Notes: a model not told the origin generated them from the sequence alone. Positions 1 through 12,418 are shown, numbered from the stretch's first letter. The stretch: DNA of 64,000 bases from Actinoplanes sp. TBRC 11911 (GCF_012933445.1 NZ_JABBNC010000025.1:1-64000), one strand, 5' to 3'. A program made the numbers and translations.

Positions 1-1
1 G

Positions 2-17
2 AACCAGCTGAACAGTT
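2..17. mobile_element. Right end of a terminal-repeat element, truncated by the window edge
   Basis: AACCAGCTGAACAGTT is the exact reverse complement of the left terminus at 28295-28310 and is identical to the right terminus at 45715-45730. Only the end of the element is inside the window. The following bases CCGCATCGTGGAC resemble the right flanks of the two complete copies, which both read xxTGGAC at the same distance. Confidence 0.55.
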
Positions 18-101
18 CCGCATCGTGGACGATCATCCGAAAAGGACAGTCGATTCGCCCTCTTCTGACCCTTTTGTGCGGGCGGTTCGGCGCTCAATTT
101 C

Positions 102-152
102 GAGACCTTGGAGAGTTACGCCCACATATGAACCCGAACTCTCCAAGGTCTC
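102..152 (+). repeat. Dispersed palindrome, copy 1
   Basis: GAGACCTTGGAGAGTT (102-117) pairs perfectly over 16 bp with 137-152 around a 19-nt loop containing GCCCACATATG. The core stem ACCTTGGAGAGTT and the loop recur at five other places in the window. No T-run follows, so it does not look like a terminator. Confidence 0.9.
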
Positions 153-407
153 CGGAAAACGGGTTCGCAGGGCGAGCCACCGCGCACCGCTGCTCCAACA
201 TGGATCGAAATAACGCGAAATAAAGGATATTTCGGTCTGCTGCTGTGGCGCGCGAGAGCAGCGAATGCCGGCGACGCTGGAGCTCGCGGTGGACTTAGCA
301 GGGCTTGCTCGGCATCGGTTGTGACACGAAGTTGCAGTCGATTGACGTATGACAGCGGCCTACCTCGTCACAAGGATGACAAACATCTGAATGGAGGAGG
401 TTGCGAC

Positions 408-1121
408 GTGAGTGCGAGTGTTGACCAACCGGTGGTCGTTCTCGTCCATGGGGGCTGCGCCGAGTCTGCCATCTGGGCCGGCGTCATCCGGCGGCTGGCC
501 GAGCGGGGCGTGTCCACCGTTGCCTTCGCGAACCCGTTGCGCGGCGTGGCGGAAGACGCCGCGAAGCTGAGCTCGCTGATCACCACGCTGGACCAGAAGG
601 TGATCCTCGCCGGGCACTGCTACGGCGGGATGGTCACCACCGCGGCGGCCGTGCACCCGTCGGTCAAAGCCTTGGTCTACGTGACCGCGTTCGCGCCGGC
701 GCCGGGGGAGAGCGCCGCCCTGCTGACCAGCAAGTTCGAGGGCAGCACCCTGGGCGACGCGCTCATGTACCGCGGCGGCGGCGAACTGATCATCGATCCG
801 GCGAAGTTCCACGAGCAGTACGCCGCGGACCTCCCGTACGACCAGGCGGCCCTGCTCGCCGCGACGCAGCGCCCGATCGCCGAGCGCGCCCTCGACGAGC
901 CGCTGGACACCGACGAGGCGGCCTGGCAGTGGCTGCCGAGCTGGTTCATCTGGGGCGGCGCCGGGCGCAGCATTCCGGCCGAGGCGCTGCGGTTCATGGC
1001 CGACCGCGCGGGCGGCATGGACTGTTACGAGATCCCGAACGCCTCGCACGCGACGCCCGTCTCCCGGGCCGCGGCGGTCACCGAGACGATCCTCGAGGCC
1101 GCCGCGTACCTGGAGCGGTGA
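408..1121 (+). CDS. Alpha/beta hydrolase with a Cys nucleophile elbow
   Basis: A 237-residue alpha/beta-hydrolase-fold protein, cytoplasmic, substrate unknown. The N-terminal strand ends in VLVHGG, typical of the oxyanion-hole turn, and a His near the C-terminus (NASHATP) fits the catalytic base. The nucleophile elbow reads GHCYGG, so Cys stands where close relatives have GHSYGG; Cys nucleophiles are known in dienelactone hydrolases. GTG 408 is chosen because GGAGGAGG lies at 393-400 with 7-nt spacing; an upstream ATG at 321 would add 29 unlikely residues. It ends 6 bp from the convergent aldo/keto reductase. Confidence 0.8.
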   Translation: MSASVDQPVVVLVHGGCAESAIWAGVIRRLAERGVSTVAFANPLRGVAEDAAKLSSLITTLDQKVILAGHCYGGMVTTAAAVHPSVKALVYVTAFAPAPGESAALLTSKFEGSTLGDALMYRGGGELIIDPAKFHEQYAADLPYDQAALLAATQRPIAERALDEPLDTDEAAWQWLPSWFIWGGAGRSIPAEALRFMADRAGGMDCYEIPNASHATPVSRAAAVTETILEAAAYLER

Positions 1122-1127
1122 CGAAAC

Positions 1128-2114
1128 CTACTCGCTGAAGCGCGGCCAGATGTCGATGCCGGAGTCGGTCGCGTACTTGTCGATCTCGGCCAGCTCGTCC
1201 TCGGTGAACGCCATGTTGCGCAGCGCCCCGAGGTTGGTCTCCAGCTGCTGGACACTGCTGGCGCCGACCACCGTGGAGGTCATCCGCGGGTCGCGTAACA
1301 CCCAGGCCAGCGCCATCTGCGACAGAGTCTGCCCACGCCGCTCGGCGATCGAGTTCAACGCCCGCGCCTTGTCGACGTTCTCCTCGGAGAGCATGTCCGC
1401 TTCCAGCGACTTGCCCTGCGTGACCCGTGACCCTTCCGGCACGCCGTTCAGGTATTTGCTGGTCAGCAGGCCCTGAGCCAGCGGCGAGAACGCGATGCAG
1501 CCGGCGCCTTCCTCCTCCAGCACGTCGAGCAGCCCGCGCTCGCTCCAGCGGTTGAACATCGAGTACGCCGGCTGGTGGATCAGCAACGGCGTCCCCAGGT
1601 CGCGCAGGATCGCCGCGGCCTCGGCGGTCTTTCCCGGCGAGTAGGACGAGATGCCCGCGTACAGCGCCTTGCCCGAGCGCACCGCCCGGTCCAGGGCGCC
1701 CATGGTCTCCTCGAGCGGCGTGTCCGGGTCGAAGCGGTGCGAGTAGAAGATGTCGACGTAGTCCAGCTTCATCCGCTTCAGGGACTGGTCGAGCGAGGCG
1801 GTCAGATACTTCCGAGACCCCCATTCCCCGTACGGGCCTGGCCACATGTCATAGCCGGCCTTGGTGGAGATCACCAGCTCGTCGCGGTACGGGCGGAAGT
1901 CGGCGTCCATCAGCAGCCCGAGGTTCGACTCGGCCGACCCGTACGGCGGGCCGTAGTTGTTGGCCAGGTCGAAGTGGGTGACCCCGAGGTCGAAGGCGCG
2001 GCGCAGGATGGCCCGCTGGGTCTCCAGCGGGACGTCGCCGCCGAAGTTGTGCCACAGGCCGAGCGAGATGGCGGGCAGCGATAACCCGCTCCGCCCGGTA
2101 CGGCGGTACTCCAT
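1128..2114 (-). CDS. Aldo/keto reductase, YghZ/KCNAB-like
   Basis: NADPH-dependent aldo/keto reductase of 328 residues, (alpha/beta)8 barrel. The tetrad is visible: Asp and Tyr in DLANNYGPPYGSAE, Lys in STKAGYDMWPGPYG and His in YSHRFDPDTPLEET. The WPGPYGEWGSRKYL segment is typical of the YghZ (L-glyceraldehyde-3-phosphate reductase) branch, but the substrate here is unknown. ATG 2114 gives the usual MEYRRTGRSGL start; the frame stays open to 2246 but the added residues do not look like this family. Divergent from the LysR gene, 134 bp apart, which makes it a likely LysR target. Confidence 0.88.
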   Translation of the reverse strand: MEYRRTGRSGLSLPAISLGLWHNFGGDVPLETQRAILRRAFDLGVTHFDLANNYGPPYGSAESNLGLLMDADFRPYRDELVISTKAGYDMWPGPYGEWGSRKYLTASLDQSLKRMKLDYVDIFYSHRFDPDTPLEETMGALDRAVRSGKALYAGISSYSPGKTAEAAAILRDLGTPLLIHQPAYSMFNRWSERGLLDVLEEEGAGCIAFSPLAQGLLTSKYLNGVPEGSRVTQGKSLEADMLSEENVDKARALNSIAERRGQTLSQMALAWVLRDPRMTSTVVGASSVQQLETNLGALRNMAFTEDELAEIDKYATDSGIDIWPRFSE

Positions 2115-2248
2115 CTGCTGGTAACGGTCGGTATCGGCGTTGTACGGCAAAGCAGCTCCTAGGTCTGGTGACTTCCACTCTTGTATCCCGAGCGGTTGCG
2201 CGTCCAACAGAAGAATGCGCTCACATTCAGCAGCTATGGTTCTCAATC

Positions 2249-3127
2249 GTGGAGCTGCGGCATCTCGAGTACTTCGTGGCGGTCGCCGAGGAGAGGCATT
2301 TCACCCGGGCCGCCGAGCGGATGCGGGTCGCCCAGTCGGGCCTGTCCGCGTCGATCCGGGCCTTGGAACGCGAGCTCGACGCCGACCTGTTCGTGCGGCA
2401 CACCCGCCGGGTCGAGCTCACCGACGCGGGGCATGCGCTGCTCACCGAGGCGCACCGGACGCTGGCCAGCGCGGCCGCGGCAAAAAACGCGGTTGCGGCC
2501 GTACGGGGGTTGTTGCGCGGCACCCTCACCGTCGGCTCCGAGCAGTGCCTCGGCGTCCTCGATCTGCCGCCCCTTTTGTCGTCGTTCCGGCGCGCGTACC
2601 CCGGTGTGGAGATCCGCTTGAAGTACGCGGGGTCGGCGCAGCTCATCGACCAGCTCCGGGCCAACCGGCTCGATGTGGGCTTCGTCGCGCTACCGGGCGC
2701 CGCCCCCGAGGGCATACGTTTGCTGCCGCTGGCGACCGAGGAGATGCTGGTGCTGTGTCACCCGGCTCACCCGCTGGCCGAGAAGACGTCGGTCGCCGTG
2801 GCGGACCTGGCGGGCGAGGACTTCATCGACTTCAGTGCCGATTGGGGGGCGCGCCGGCTCAACGACCAGACCTTCGGGGTGGCCCGCCGCGTGTCGGTGG
2901 AGGTCAACGACGTACACACGCTTCTTGATTTTGTTCATCAGGGTCTCGGGGTGGCGCTGGTGCCCGCGCCGGTGACCCGCAAGCCGCAGGCCAAGGGTCT
3001 GTGCGCGGTGCCGCTCGCGGCGCCCGGCGGCCCGGGCTGGCAGGTCTCGGTCGCGATGCCGGCGACCTCCCCCGCCGGGCCGGCGACGACGGAACTGCTG
3101 CGGCTGTTTTCCAAGGAGATCATCTAG
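2249..3127 (+). CDS. LysR-family transcriptional regulator
   Basis: A 292-residue LysR-type regulator. The N-terminal winged helix-turn-helix (about residues 1-60) has the family signature HFTRAAERMRVAQSGLSASI; the rest is a periplasmic-binding-like effector domain. GTG 2249 is chosen because VELRHLEYFVAVAEE is the canonical N-terminus. It overlaps the next gene by one base (TAGTG), so the dehydrogenase is probably co-transcribed, and it faces the aldo/keto reductase across 134 bp. The inducer cannot be told from sequence. Confidence 0.92.
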   Translation: MELRHLEYFVAVAEERHFTRAAERMRVAQSGLSASIRALERELDADLFVRHTRRVELTDAGHALLTEAHRTLASAAAAKNAVAAVRGLLRGTLTVGSEQCLGVLDLPPLLSSFRRAYPGVEIRLKYAGSAQLIDQLRANRLDVGFVALPGAAPEGIRLLPLATEEMLVLCHPAHPLAEKTSVAVADLAGEDFIDFSADWGARRLNDQTFGVARRVSVEVNDVHTLLDFVHQGLGVALVPAPVTRKPQAKGLCAVPLAAPGGPGWQVSVAMPATSPAGPATTELLRLFSKEII

Positions 3128-3999
3128 TGAGCGAGACACCGACGGTTGCCGTGCTGGGCACCGGGATCATGGGTTCGGCGATGGCCCGCGTGCTGGCCAA
3201 GGCGGGCTTGAACGTACGCGCGTGGAACCGCACCCGGGCGCACGCGCAACCGCTGCTGGCCGACGGCGTGCAGGTCACCGACACCGCGGACGCGGCCGTC
3301 GACGGCGCCGGCGTGGTCATCACGATGCTGTTCGACGCCGCTGCGGTACGGGACGTGATGGCGCGGGTTTCCGCACGTCCGGGCACGAAGTGGCTGCAGA
3401 TGACCACGGTTTCCCTGGCGGATGTGGCAGACCTGGCGGCGTACGCGGAATCGAAGGGTTTGATCTTCTTTGACGCGCCGGTGGTGGGCACCCGGGCGCC
3501 GGCCGAGGCGGGCAAGCTGAACGTGCTGGCGGCCGGCCCGGTCGAGCATCGCGAGGCGGTGGCGCCGGTGCTGGACGCGATCGGCGCGCGCACGTGGTGG
3601 CAGGGCGAGGACGCGGCGCAAGGCGGCGGCACCCGGTTCAAGCTGGTCGCCAACAGCTGGACGATCGCGACCGTGGCGGCCGCCGCCGAGGCGCTCGCGC
3701 TGGCCGAGGGCCTCGGCGTCGACATCGACCAGTTCCTCGAGATGACCGCCGGCGGCCCGCTCGATCAGGGGTACCTGCACACGAAGATCGACCTGATCCG
3801 CGACGGCGGGTTGTCCCCGGCGAGCTTCGCGGTGGGCACGTCAGAGAAGGACAGCCGGCTGATCGTCGAGGCGGCCCGGGCCCGTGGCCTGCGCCTGGAC
3901 GTGGCCGAGGCGGCATCCGCGCGACTCGGCCGGGCCAAGGAGCAGGGCCGCAAGGACGAGGACCTGGCCGCCACGTATTACGCCACCTTCGACAAGTAA
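3127..3999 (+). CDS. NAD(P)-dependent beta-hydroxyacid dehydrogenase
   Basis: A 290-residue member of the 3-hydroxyisobutyrate / tartronate-semialdehyde / glyoxylate reductase family. The Rossmann motif GTGIMGSAMA is at residues 10-19. The substrate-binding segment DAPVVGTRAPAEAG replaces the common DAPVSGG form, and the catalytic Lys is in FKLVANSW. GTG 3127 overlaps the LysR stop by one base, implying translational coupling. The altered substrate loop argues against a confident substrate; a succinic-semialdehyde or glyoxylate reductase-like role is possible. Confidence 0.87.
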   Translation: MSETPTVAVLGTGIMGSAMARVLAKAGLNVRAWNRTRAHAQPLLADGVQVTDTADAAVDGAGVVITMLFDAAAVRDVMARVSARPGTKWLQMTTVSLADVADLAAYAESKGLIFFDAPVVGTRAPAEAGKLNVLAAGPVEHREAVAPVLDAIGARTWWQGEDAAQGGGTRFKLVANSWTIATVAAAAEALALAEGLGVDIDQFLEMTAGGPLDQGYLHTKIDLIRDGGLSPASFAVGTSEKDSRLIVEAARARGLRLDVAEAASARLGRAKEQGRKDEDLAATYYATFDK

Positions 4000-4091
4000 A
4001 GGGGTCGTCTCGCACGTCTGCTCGATCGAGACGCCCGGCGGAGCGAGGCGATCTCCTCGTCGGTCGGCGCGCCACCGGGTCAGCGCAGCAA

Positions 4092-4120
4092 GTATTTCGG
4101 CATATATCCGATATTTCCGG
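4092..4120 (+). repeat. TATTTC/CATATATCCG dispersed motif
   Basis: GTATTTCGGCATATATCCG followed by ATATTTCCGG. Nearly the same sequence occurs in inverted orientation at 45794-45823, and a looser version (CGGCATTTATCGGATATCGG) at 17870-17890. Each is in an island that also contains the dispersed palindrome. No coding role is seen. Confidence 0.6.
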
Positions 4121-4283
4121 CGGGTAGGCTGCCGGGCTCGGCGGGCGGCACGCGGCGCTTGCAAGCTGGCGTACCTGTGGGCTCAGCGGTGGCACGCGGC
4201 GCTCGCGAAGCTGGCGTACCGGGCTACACGATGGGCCCGCCGGTCCCGGCATATGGATATCGCAGCCACATCGTGAGATTTTC

Positions 4284-4336
4284 GTGAACCTTGGAGAGTT
4301 GCGCCCACATATCGACCACAACTCTCCAAGGTTCAC
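4284..4336 (+). repeat. Dispersed palindrome, copy 2
   Basis: A 17-bp perfect stem, GTGAACCTTGGAGAGTT (4284-4300) with 4320-4336, around a 19-nt loop. The outer pairs differ from copy 1 on both arms together, which is compensatory change. Confidence 0.9.
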
Positions 4337-4638
4337 ATTCGGCCGGAAAACCTCGCCGGGCGAAAGCCGCATTAGGGGACAGAAATACTATCTACAGTGG
4401 ACGACCATCCCACATTGCGGATGCCACGTCCACGACGTGGCCGCCGGTCTCAGTATGCGGCCACCTGTCCCACGGAGTGGGAGACGTTCCCGGCGGCTGA
4501 CCGGGCACCCGACACGTGGCCCGGTCCCGCTAGCAGGTCGCTGAGCAGGGCGGGATCGCGCTCGCGCAACTGCGGGTGCAGCACGGCGGCCTGCACCTCG
4601 GCCCGCTGGACGGCGGCCGGGTCGCTAGCGGCCACTCG

Positions 4639-4750
4639 ACTCGTTTGAGCGGCCCTCGACCCGTCGGAGCGGCCAATGGACTCGTCGGAGCGGCCAATGG
4701 ACTCGTCGGCGCGGCCAATGGACTCGTCGGAGGGACCTGTGGAGTCGTCG
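4639..4750 (+). repeat. 21-bp tandem repeat, about five units
   Basis: Units of the form ACTCGTCGGAGCGGCCAATGG start at 4659, 4680 and 4701, with decayed units before and after. The 21-bp period keeps a frame open, but no start signal or recognizable protein goes with it. Confidence 0.75.
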
Positions 4751-5055
4751 GAGGGGCCGCGGGACCGGCGCCAAGGCCTCATACGCCCCAGAATGCCGGG
4801 TGCGTGCCCTCCGTCCACATCGGACCCCGGCGGGACGGGATCAGGCCGCGGCGCGTGCGGCTGATCGGCCGGAGGCCGCGCGGTAAGGGTGACGGGACAG
4901 CCCGGTGCTGCCCGTGAGGCTGACGCGCGGGGTTGGGTGACGGGACAGCCCGGTCGGGCGCGAGGAGCCGGTGTTGCACCCAGCCGGGCGAGGCGCCCGG
5001 GACTCTTCGAACGGGCGTACCAAAAAATGTCGTACCCGCAGGGCAGAATGAGCTC

Positions 5056-6729
5056 GTGCTGGTAGCGGTGGTTCCCGATCCGGATGGCCGAGGTGGTCGT
5101 CTGATGGATCTGCCTGCCGCCGAGCCGGTGCCCGTGAGTGATCTCGCGATGGCGGTGGCCGAGCGGGAGACGGCTGATCATCCGCGCTGGGTGTGGGCCT
5201 CGACGGCGGAGGTCTATCCGGCGCTGTTACGCGCCGGTGTGCGGGTGGCGCGCTGTCATGATCTCGAGCTGACCGAGACGTTGCTGATCGGGCATGCCGG
5301 GTGGTGGGGTGCGCCGCGGTCGCTGGCTGCCGCGCGGGCTCGGCTGCTGGGGCTGCCGGTGCCGCCCGATCCGCCGCCGCGGGCCGCCGAGCCGCCGGGC
5401 TTCGCTCAGGGCGCGCTGTTCGAGGCCATGGCGGGTCCGCCGGCCGCCGCCGGCTTCGACGTGCTCGCGGCGACCGCCCAGGTGTACGCCGACCAGCAGT
5501 CCCGCATCGCGCAGACCGAGCATCCGGGCCGTTTCCGGTTGCTCGTCGCCGCCGAGTCGGCCGGCGCCCTGGTCGCGGCCGAGATGGGCCACACCGGGGT
5601 GCCCTGGCGCGCCGACATCCATGACCGGCTGCTGCGTGAGCTGCTCGGGCCGCCGCAGCCGGTGGGTCCGCCGCGCCGGCTCGCCGAGCTGAGCGCCGAG
5701 ATCAACGCCGCGTTCGGCACGTGGGGGCTGCATCCGGATTCGCCGGCCGAGGTGGTCCGGGCGTTCGCGCGTGCGGGTGTGGAGGTGCCGAATACCCGGG
5801 CCTGGGTGCTGCGCAGGGTCGATCACCCGGCGGTGAAGCCGCTGCTGGAATACAAAGAGCTCTACCGGATCTGGACGGCCCACGGGTGGAACTGGCTGGA
5901 CGACTGGGTCAGCGACGGCCGCTTCCGCGCGGAGTATGTGCCCGGCGGCGTCGTCTCCGGCCGCTGGGCGACCCGCGGCGGCGGCGCGTTACAGGTGCCG
6001 AAGGTGGTGCGGCGCGCGGTCGTCGCCGACCCGGGCTGGACGTTCGTGGTCGCCGACGCGGGCCAGCTGGAGCCGCGGATGCTGGCCGCCGTCTCCGGTG
6101 ACCAGCGCCTGGCCGAGGCCGGCGCGGCCGGCGATCTGTACGCGGCGCTGGCCGCCGACTCGTTCGACGGCGACCGGGCCAAGGCCAAGGTCGCGTTGCT
6201 CGGCGCGATGTACGGGCAGACCGGCGGCGACGCGATCCCGGCGCTGGCCGTCCTCCGCAAGCACTACCCGACCGCCTTCGAGTACGTGGAGGCCGCCGCC
6301 CGTACGGGTGAAGCCGGCGGCCTGGTCCGATCATGGCTGGGACGCACGAGTCCGCCCGCTTCGACCGCCTGGCGTGACGCTGGCCTCGATCCTCCCGAAG
6401 AGTCCGGCTCGGCCGAGTCTTCCCAGGGCGGCGCGTCCGGCCGGGCGCGTGGCCGATTCACCCGCAACTTTGTGATTCAGGCCACGGCGGCGGAGTGGGC
6501 GCTGGTAATGATCGCCACACTGCGCACGGCGCTCGATGGAACAAAAGCGGAGATGGTCCTTTTTGTGCACGATGAGGTCGTCGTGCACTGTCCCGCCGAG
6601 CAGGCAGATCAGGTGGTGGCGGCGGTGCACGCCAGCGCCGCCGAAGCGGGCCGGCTCTTGTTCGGCGCGACAACTGTCCGGTTCCCGCTCGACGTCTCAG
6701 TGGTTGGCGCATATGCAGACGGGAAATGA
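5056..6729 (+). CDS. Bifunctional 3'-5' exonuclease / family A DNA polymerase
   Basis: A 557-residue stand-alone relative of the Klenow part of DNA polymerase I, common in actinomycetes; role probably repair synthesis. The polymerase motifs are present: motif A as DAGQLEPRML, motif B with RAKAKVALLGAMYG, and motif C as VHDEVVVHCP. The N-terminal region corresponds to a degenerate proofreading domain. GTG 5056 gives the usual VLVAVVPDPDGRGGRL start; the frame is open from 4933 but that part runs through repeats. A rare TTA codon (5227-5229) could place it under bldA-type tRNA control. The SAH-riboswitch-like leader of metH begins about 20 bp downstream. Confidence 0.9.
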   Translation: MLVAVVPDPDGRGGRLMDLPAAEPVPVSDLAMAVAERETADHPRWVWASTAEVYPALLRAGVRVARCHDLELTETLLIGHAGWWGAPRSLAAARARLLGLPVPPDPPPRAAEPPGFAQGALFEAMAGPPAAAGFDVLAATAQVYADQQSRIAQTEHPGRFRLLVAAESAGALVAAEMGHTGVPWRADIHDRLLRELLGPPQPVGPPRRLAELSAEINAAFGTWGLHPDSPAEVVRAFARAGVEVPNTRAWVLRRVDHPAVKPLLEYKELYRIWTAHGWNWLDDWVSDGRFRAEYVPGGVVSGRWATRGGGALQVPKVVRRAVVADPGWTFVVADAGQLEPRMLAAVSGDQRLAEAGAAGDLYAALAADSFDGDRAKAKVALLGAMYGQTGGDAIPALAVLRKHYPTAFEYVEAAARTGEAGGLVRSWLGRTSPPASTAWRDAGLDPPEESGSAESSQGGASGRARGRFTRNFVIQATAAEWALVMIATLRTALDGTKAEMVLFVHDEVVVHCPAEQADQVVAAVHASAAEAGRLLFGATTVRFPLDVSVVGAYADGK

Positions 6730-6748
6730 AAGTCGGGTACCTTTGTTG

Positions 6749-6842
6749 GTCCGAGGCGAGAGGCGCTGCAACGGGGTTTTCGGGCCCCGCCACGCTCGCT
6801 CGGTGACTACCGACCAAGGGCGCCTCCGTTTGATCACGGAGG
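6749..6842 (+). promoter_or_regulatory. SAH riboswitch-like leader of metH
   Basis: The sequence fits the S-adenosylhomocysteine riboswitch fold as I know it. P1 is CCGAGGCGAG (6751-6760) with CTCGCTCGG (6795-6803). The conserved GCTGCAACGG segment (6764-6773) leads into a CGGGG/CCCCG hairpin (6772-6776 with 6785-6789). AGGCGC (6761-6766) pairs with GCGCCT (6820-6825) as a pseudoknot. That 3' strand overlaps CCTCCGT (6823-6829), which can instead pair with ACGGAGG (6836-6842) containing the metH Shine-Dalgarno. Ligand binding would therefore free the ribosome site and turn metH on, as known for this class. Inferred by eye only. Confidence 0.8.
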
Positions 6843-6852
6843 GGTGGTCGGT

Positions 6853-10444
<3,592 letters not shown>

Positions 10445-10461
<17 letters not shown>

Positions 10462-11641
10462 CCCCGCCGGTGTGGCCGAGCAGCGCCCGCCCGTACACCT
10501 CGGCGCCGATCGCCGGGTTGGCGATGGCGTGCCTGCTCGCCACCTCGCTGTCCCGCCAGATGCGCTGCAGGGGGTTCGTCTCTGCGAAAGCCGATGCCCC
10601 GTACGCCGAGACGAGCTCCCGAATAGCATCGCGGGCGTTCACCACCGACTGAGCGGTGTCCATCCGTACGCGTGCACGGGCCGCATAGTCCGGGAACTCA
10701 CCGAGCCGCGCGGCTTCGTCGACGTCGGCGGCCGCGCGGTAGGCGAGCATCTCGGCGATGTCGATCAGGTTCGCGGCCCGGGCGATCGACAGCTGCACCG
10801 TGGGCGCGCCGGCCTGCGTCTCGTAGAAGGTGAAGGTGATGCCGCGCGTGGCCGCCTTCTCGATCACGTAGTCGAGGGCCGCCCGGGCCAGGCCCAGTTG
10901 CGTGGGCGCGAGGTTGATGGTCGCGCCCGGCGCGAACGGCGTCCGGTAGAGGACCTCGTCCTTGTACGGGTTGTCGTTCTGCCCGCTGGTGAGCTTGTGC
11001 AGCGACAGGAAGCGATGGGCGGGGACGAAGACGTCCTCGGCGACCACGGTGTTGGAGCCGGTGCCGCGCATCCCGGCCACGAACCAGGTGTCCTCGATGG
11101 TCACGTCCTCGACGGGGACCAGCATCAGCGCCAGGCCGCCGTCGACCGGCACGCTGAGCGACACCCACTGCGCGTGCAGGACCCCGGTGCAGTTGGCCCA
11201 GCGCCCGGTGACGCGGTAGCCGCCGTCCACGACCTCGGCCTTCGCGGTGGGGGAGAGGACCCCGGCGATGCGGGCGCGCGGGTTGGCCCCCCAGACGTCG
11301 TCCTGCGCCCGCTCGTTCCACTGGCCGGCGAAGAACGCGCCGTCGGTCAGCAGGTTCACCGTCCACGAGGTGGACCCGCAGCCGCGCGCCAGCTCCCGGA
11401 TGACCTCGAGCTTCGTCCGGAAGTTGACCTCCAGCCCGCCGTACCGCCTGGGCTGGGTGATCGTGAAGAGTCCGGCCTGCTCGATGGCCGTGATGTTCTC
11501 CTCGGCCACGCGACGGTCCTGCTCGGTCTTCGCGGCGTTGCGCTTGAGCAGCGGGACGAGGCCGGCGGCGCGCGCCACGAGGTCCGCGCGCAGTTCGCGT
11601 TCCGCCACGGTGGTGCTCGGGCGGTCGAGTATCAGAGTCAT
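10445..11641 (-). CDS. Acyl-CoA-dehydrogenase-fold flavin monooxygenase
   Basis: A 398-residue protein of the acyl-CoA dehydrogenase / HpaB-HsaA group D monooxygenase superfamily. Visible landmarks are ITQPRRYGGLEV, GCGSTSWTVNLL, RVTGRWANCTG and GMRGTGSN before the C-terminal helical domain. The central sequence looks more like hydroxylases of natural-product or aromatic pathways than beta-oxidation enzymes, so a two-component FMNH2-dependent hydroxylase is likely; no flavin reductase is nearby. ATG 11641 is the start. It diverges from a TetR gene, and two TGTAC-N6-GTACA palindromes lie between them, so it is probably repressed by that regulator. Confidence 0.85.
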
Positions 11642-11651
11642 ACGTCCGGAC

Positions 11652-11690
11652 TGTACCCCTCGGTACAAAAGTTCTGTACCGCGTAGTACA
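11652..11690. promoter_or_regulatory. Two TGTAC-N6-GTACA operators
   Basis: TGTACCCCTCGGTACA (11652-11667) and TGTACCGCGTAGTACA (11675-11690) are two palindromes with the same half-sites and spacer length, 23 bp apart centre to centre. They sit between the divergent monooxygenase and TetR genes and are the obvious binding sites for that TetR protein. Confidence 0.8.
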
Positions 11691-11699
11691 GTGGGCTAC

Positions 11700-12281
11700 G
11701 TGAGAATCCCGACAACCGCCAAAGGCCGGCAGACGATGGCCGGGATCACCGCGGCCGCCGCCCGGCTGATGCACGACCGGGGGATCACCGCGACCTCACT
11801 CGACGACGTGCTCGCCGCCAGCGGCGCCGGGAAGTCGCAGCTCTACCACTACTTCGGCGACAAGGAGGGCCTGACCCAGGCCGTCTTCCGCCTGCAGCTC
11901 GACCGGATCCTCGCCAACCAGCAGTCGCTGAGCGACCCGTCGTGCGACGACCTGACCAGGTGGCGCGACGAGGTGCTGGCGGCCCTGCGGGCCAGCGATT
12001 TCGGCATGTGCCCGCTCGGCACGTTTGCCGGCCAGGTGGGCGACTCTTCGGTGCTGCGCGCGACGCTGTCCGACTTGTTCGAGGAGTGGCGGCTCGCCCT
12101 CGCCGCCCTGGTGCGGCGGGCGGCAGGCGCCGGGCACGTGGTTGCGGGCGTCGACCCCGACGAGGCCGCGACCTGCTTACTGGCCGCCCTGGAGGGCGGC
12201 ACGATGCTGGCGAATCTGCAGCACGACGAGGCCCCGCTGCGCACCATGCTGGACGCCGAACTGGCCCGCCTCACCCGCTGA
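11700..12281 (+). CDS. TetR-family regulator
   Basis: A 193-residue TetR regulator. The N-terminal DNA-binding domain shows the signature TSLDDVLAASGAGKSQLYHY, and the C-terminal part resembles the TetR_C domains of YxaF/LmrA-type repressors with GMCPLGTFA. GTG 11700 is the likely start; GTG 11691, three codons upstream, is the last G of an operator. Probable autorepressor and regulator of the divergent flavin monooxygenase. Confidence 0.9.
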   Translation: MRIPTTAKGRQTMAGITAAAARLMHDRGITATSLDDVLAASGAGKSQLYHYFGDKEGLTQAVFRLQLDRILANQQSLSDPSCDDLTRWRDEVLAALRASDFGMCPLGTFAGQVGDSSVLRATLSDLFEEWRLALAALVRRAAGAGHVVAGVDPDEAATCLLAALEGGTMLANLQHDEAPLRTMLDAELARLTR

Positions 12282-12418
12282 TCTCAGTAGGAGCTTGTCG
12301 GTCGTCTCCTGCCTTCGTCGCGTCAAAAGCAAAATGCGACAGGATTCTGCTATTACAGCTCATTGCCGATCCGAGATAGCTTCAGCTCCTCGCGAGCGGT
12401 CGAGATCAGGCAGGGCGT

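Larger units (their letters stand above)
1..407. other. Intergenic island 1
   Basis: No convincing gene is seen before the hydrolase. The stretch begins with the right terminus of the terminal-repeat element found whole at 28.3 and 45.3 kb, continues with copy 1 of the dispersed palindrome (102-152), and has an A/T-richer segment with ATATTTCGG near 226, like motifs seen in the other islands. The possible short reading frame at 25-213 runs straight through the palindrome and looks non-coding. Confidence 0.6.
4000..5055. other. Intergenic island 2, about 1 kb without a gene
   Basis: No reading frame here has a ribosome-binding site plus family resemblance. The stretch holds a TATTTC-type motif (4092-4120), two rough GC-rich units sharing GGCACGCGGCGCT and AAGCTGGCGTACC (about 4145-4235), palindrome copy 2 (4284-4336), an A/T-rich tail with CATCCCACATTGCGGA also seen near 45.25 kb, and 21-bp tandem repeats (4639-4750). 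Confidence 0.6.

Noticed and set aside
102..152. Palindrome copies as transcription terminators
   Set aside because: None is followed by a T-run; several lie hundreds of bases from any gene end; loop and orientation are conserved.
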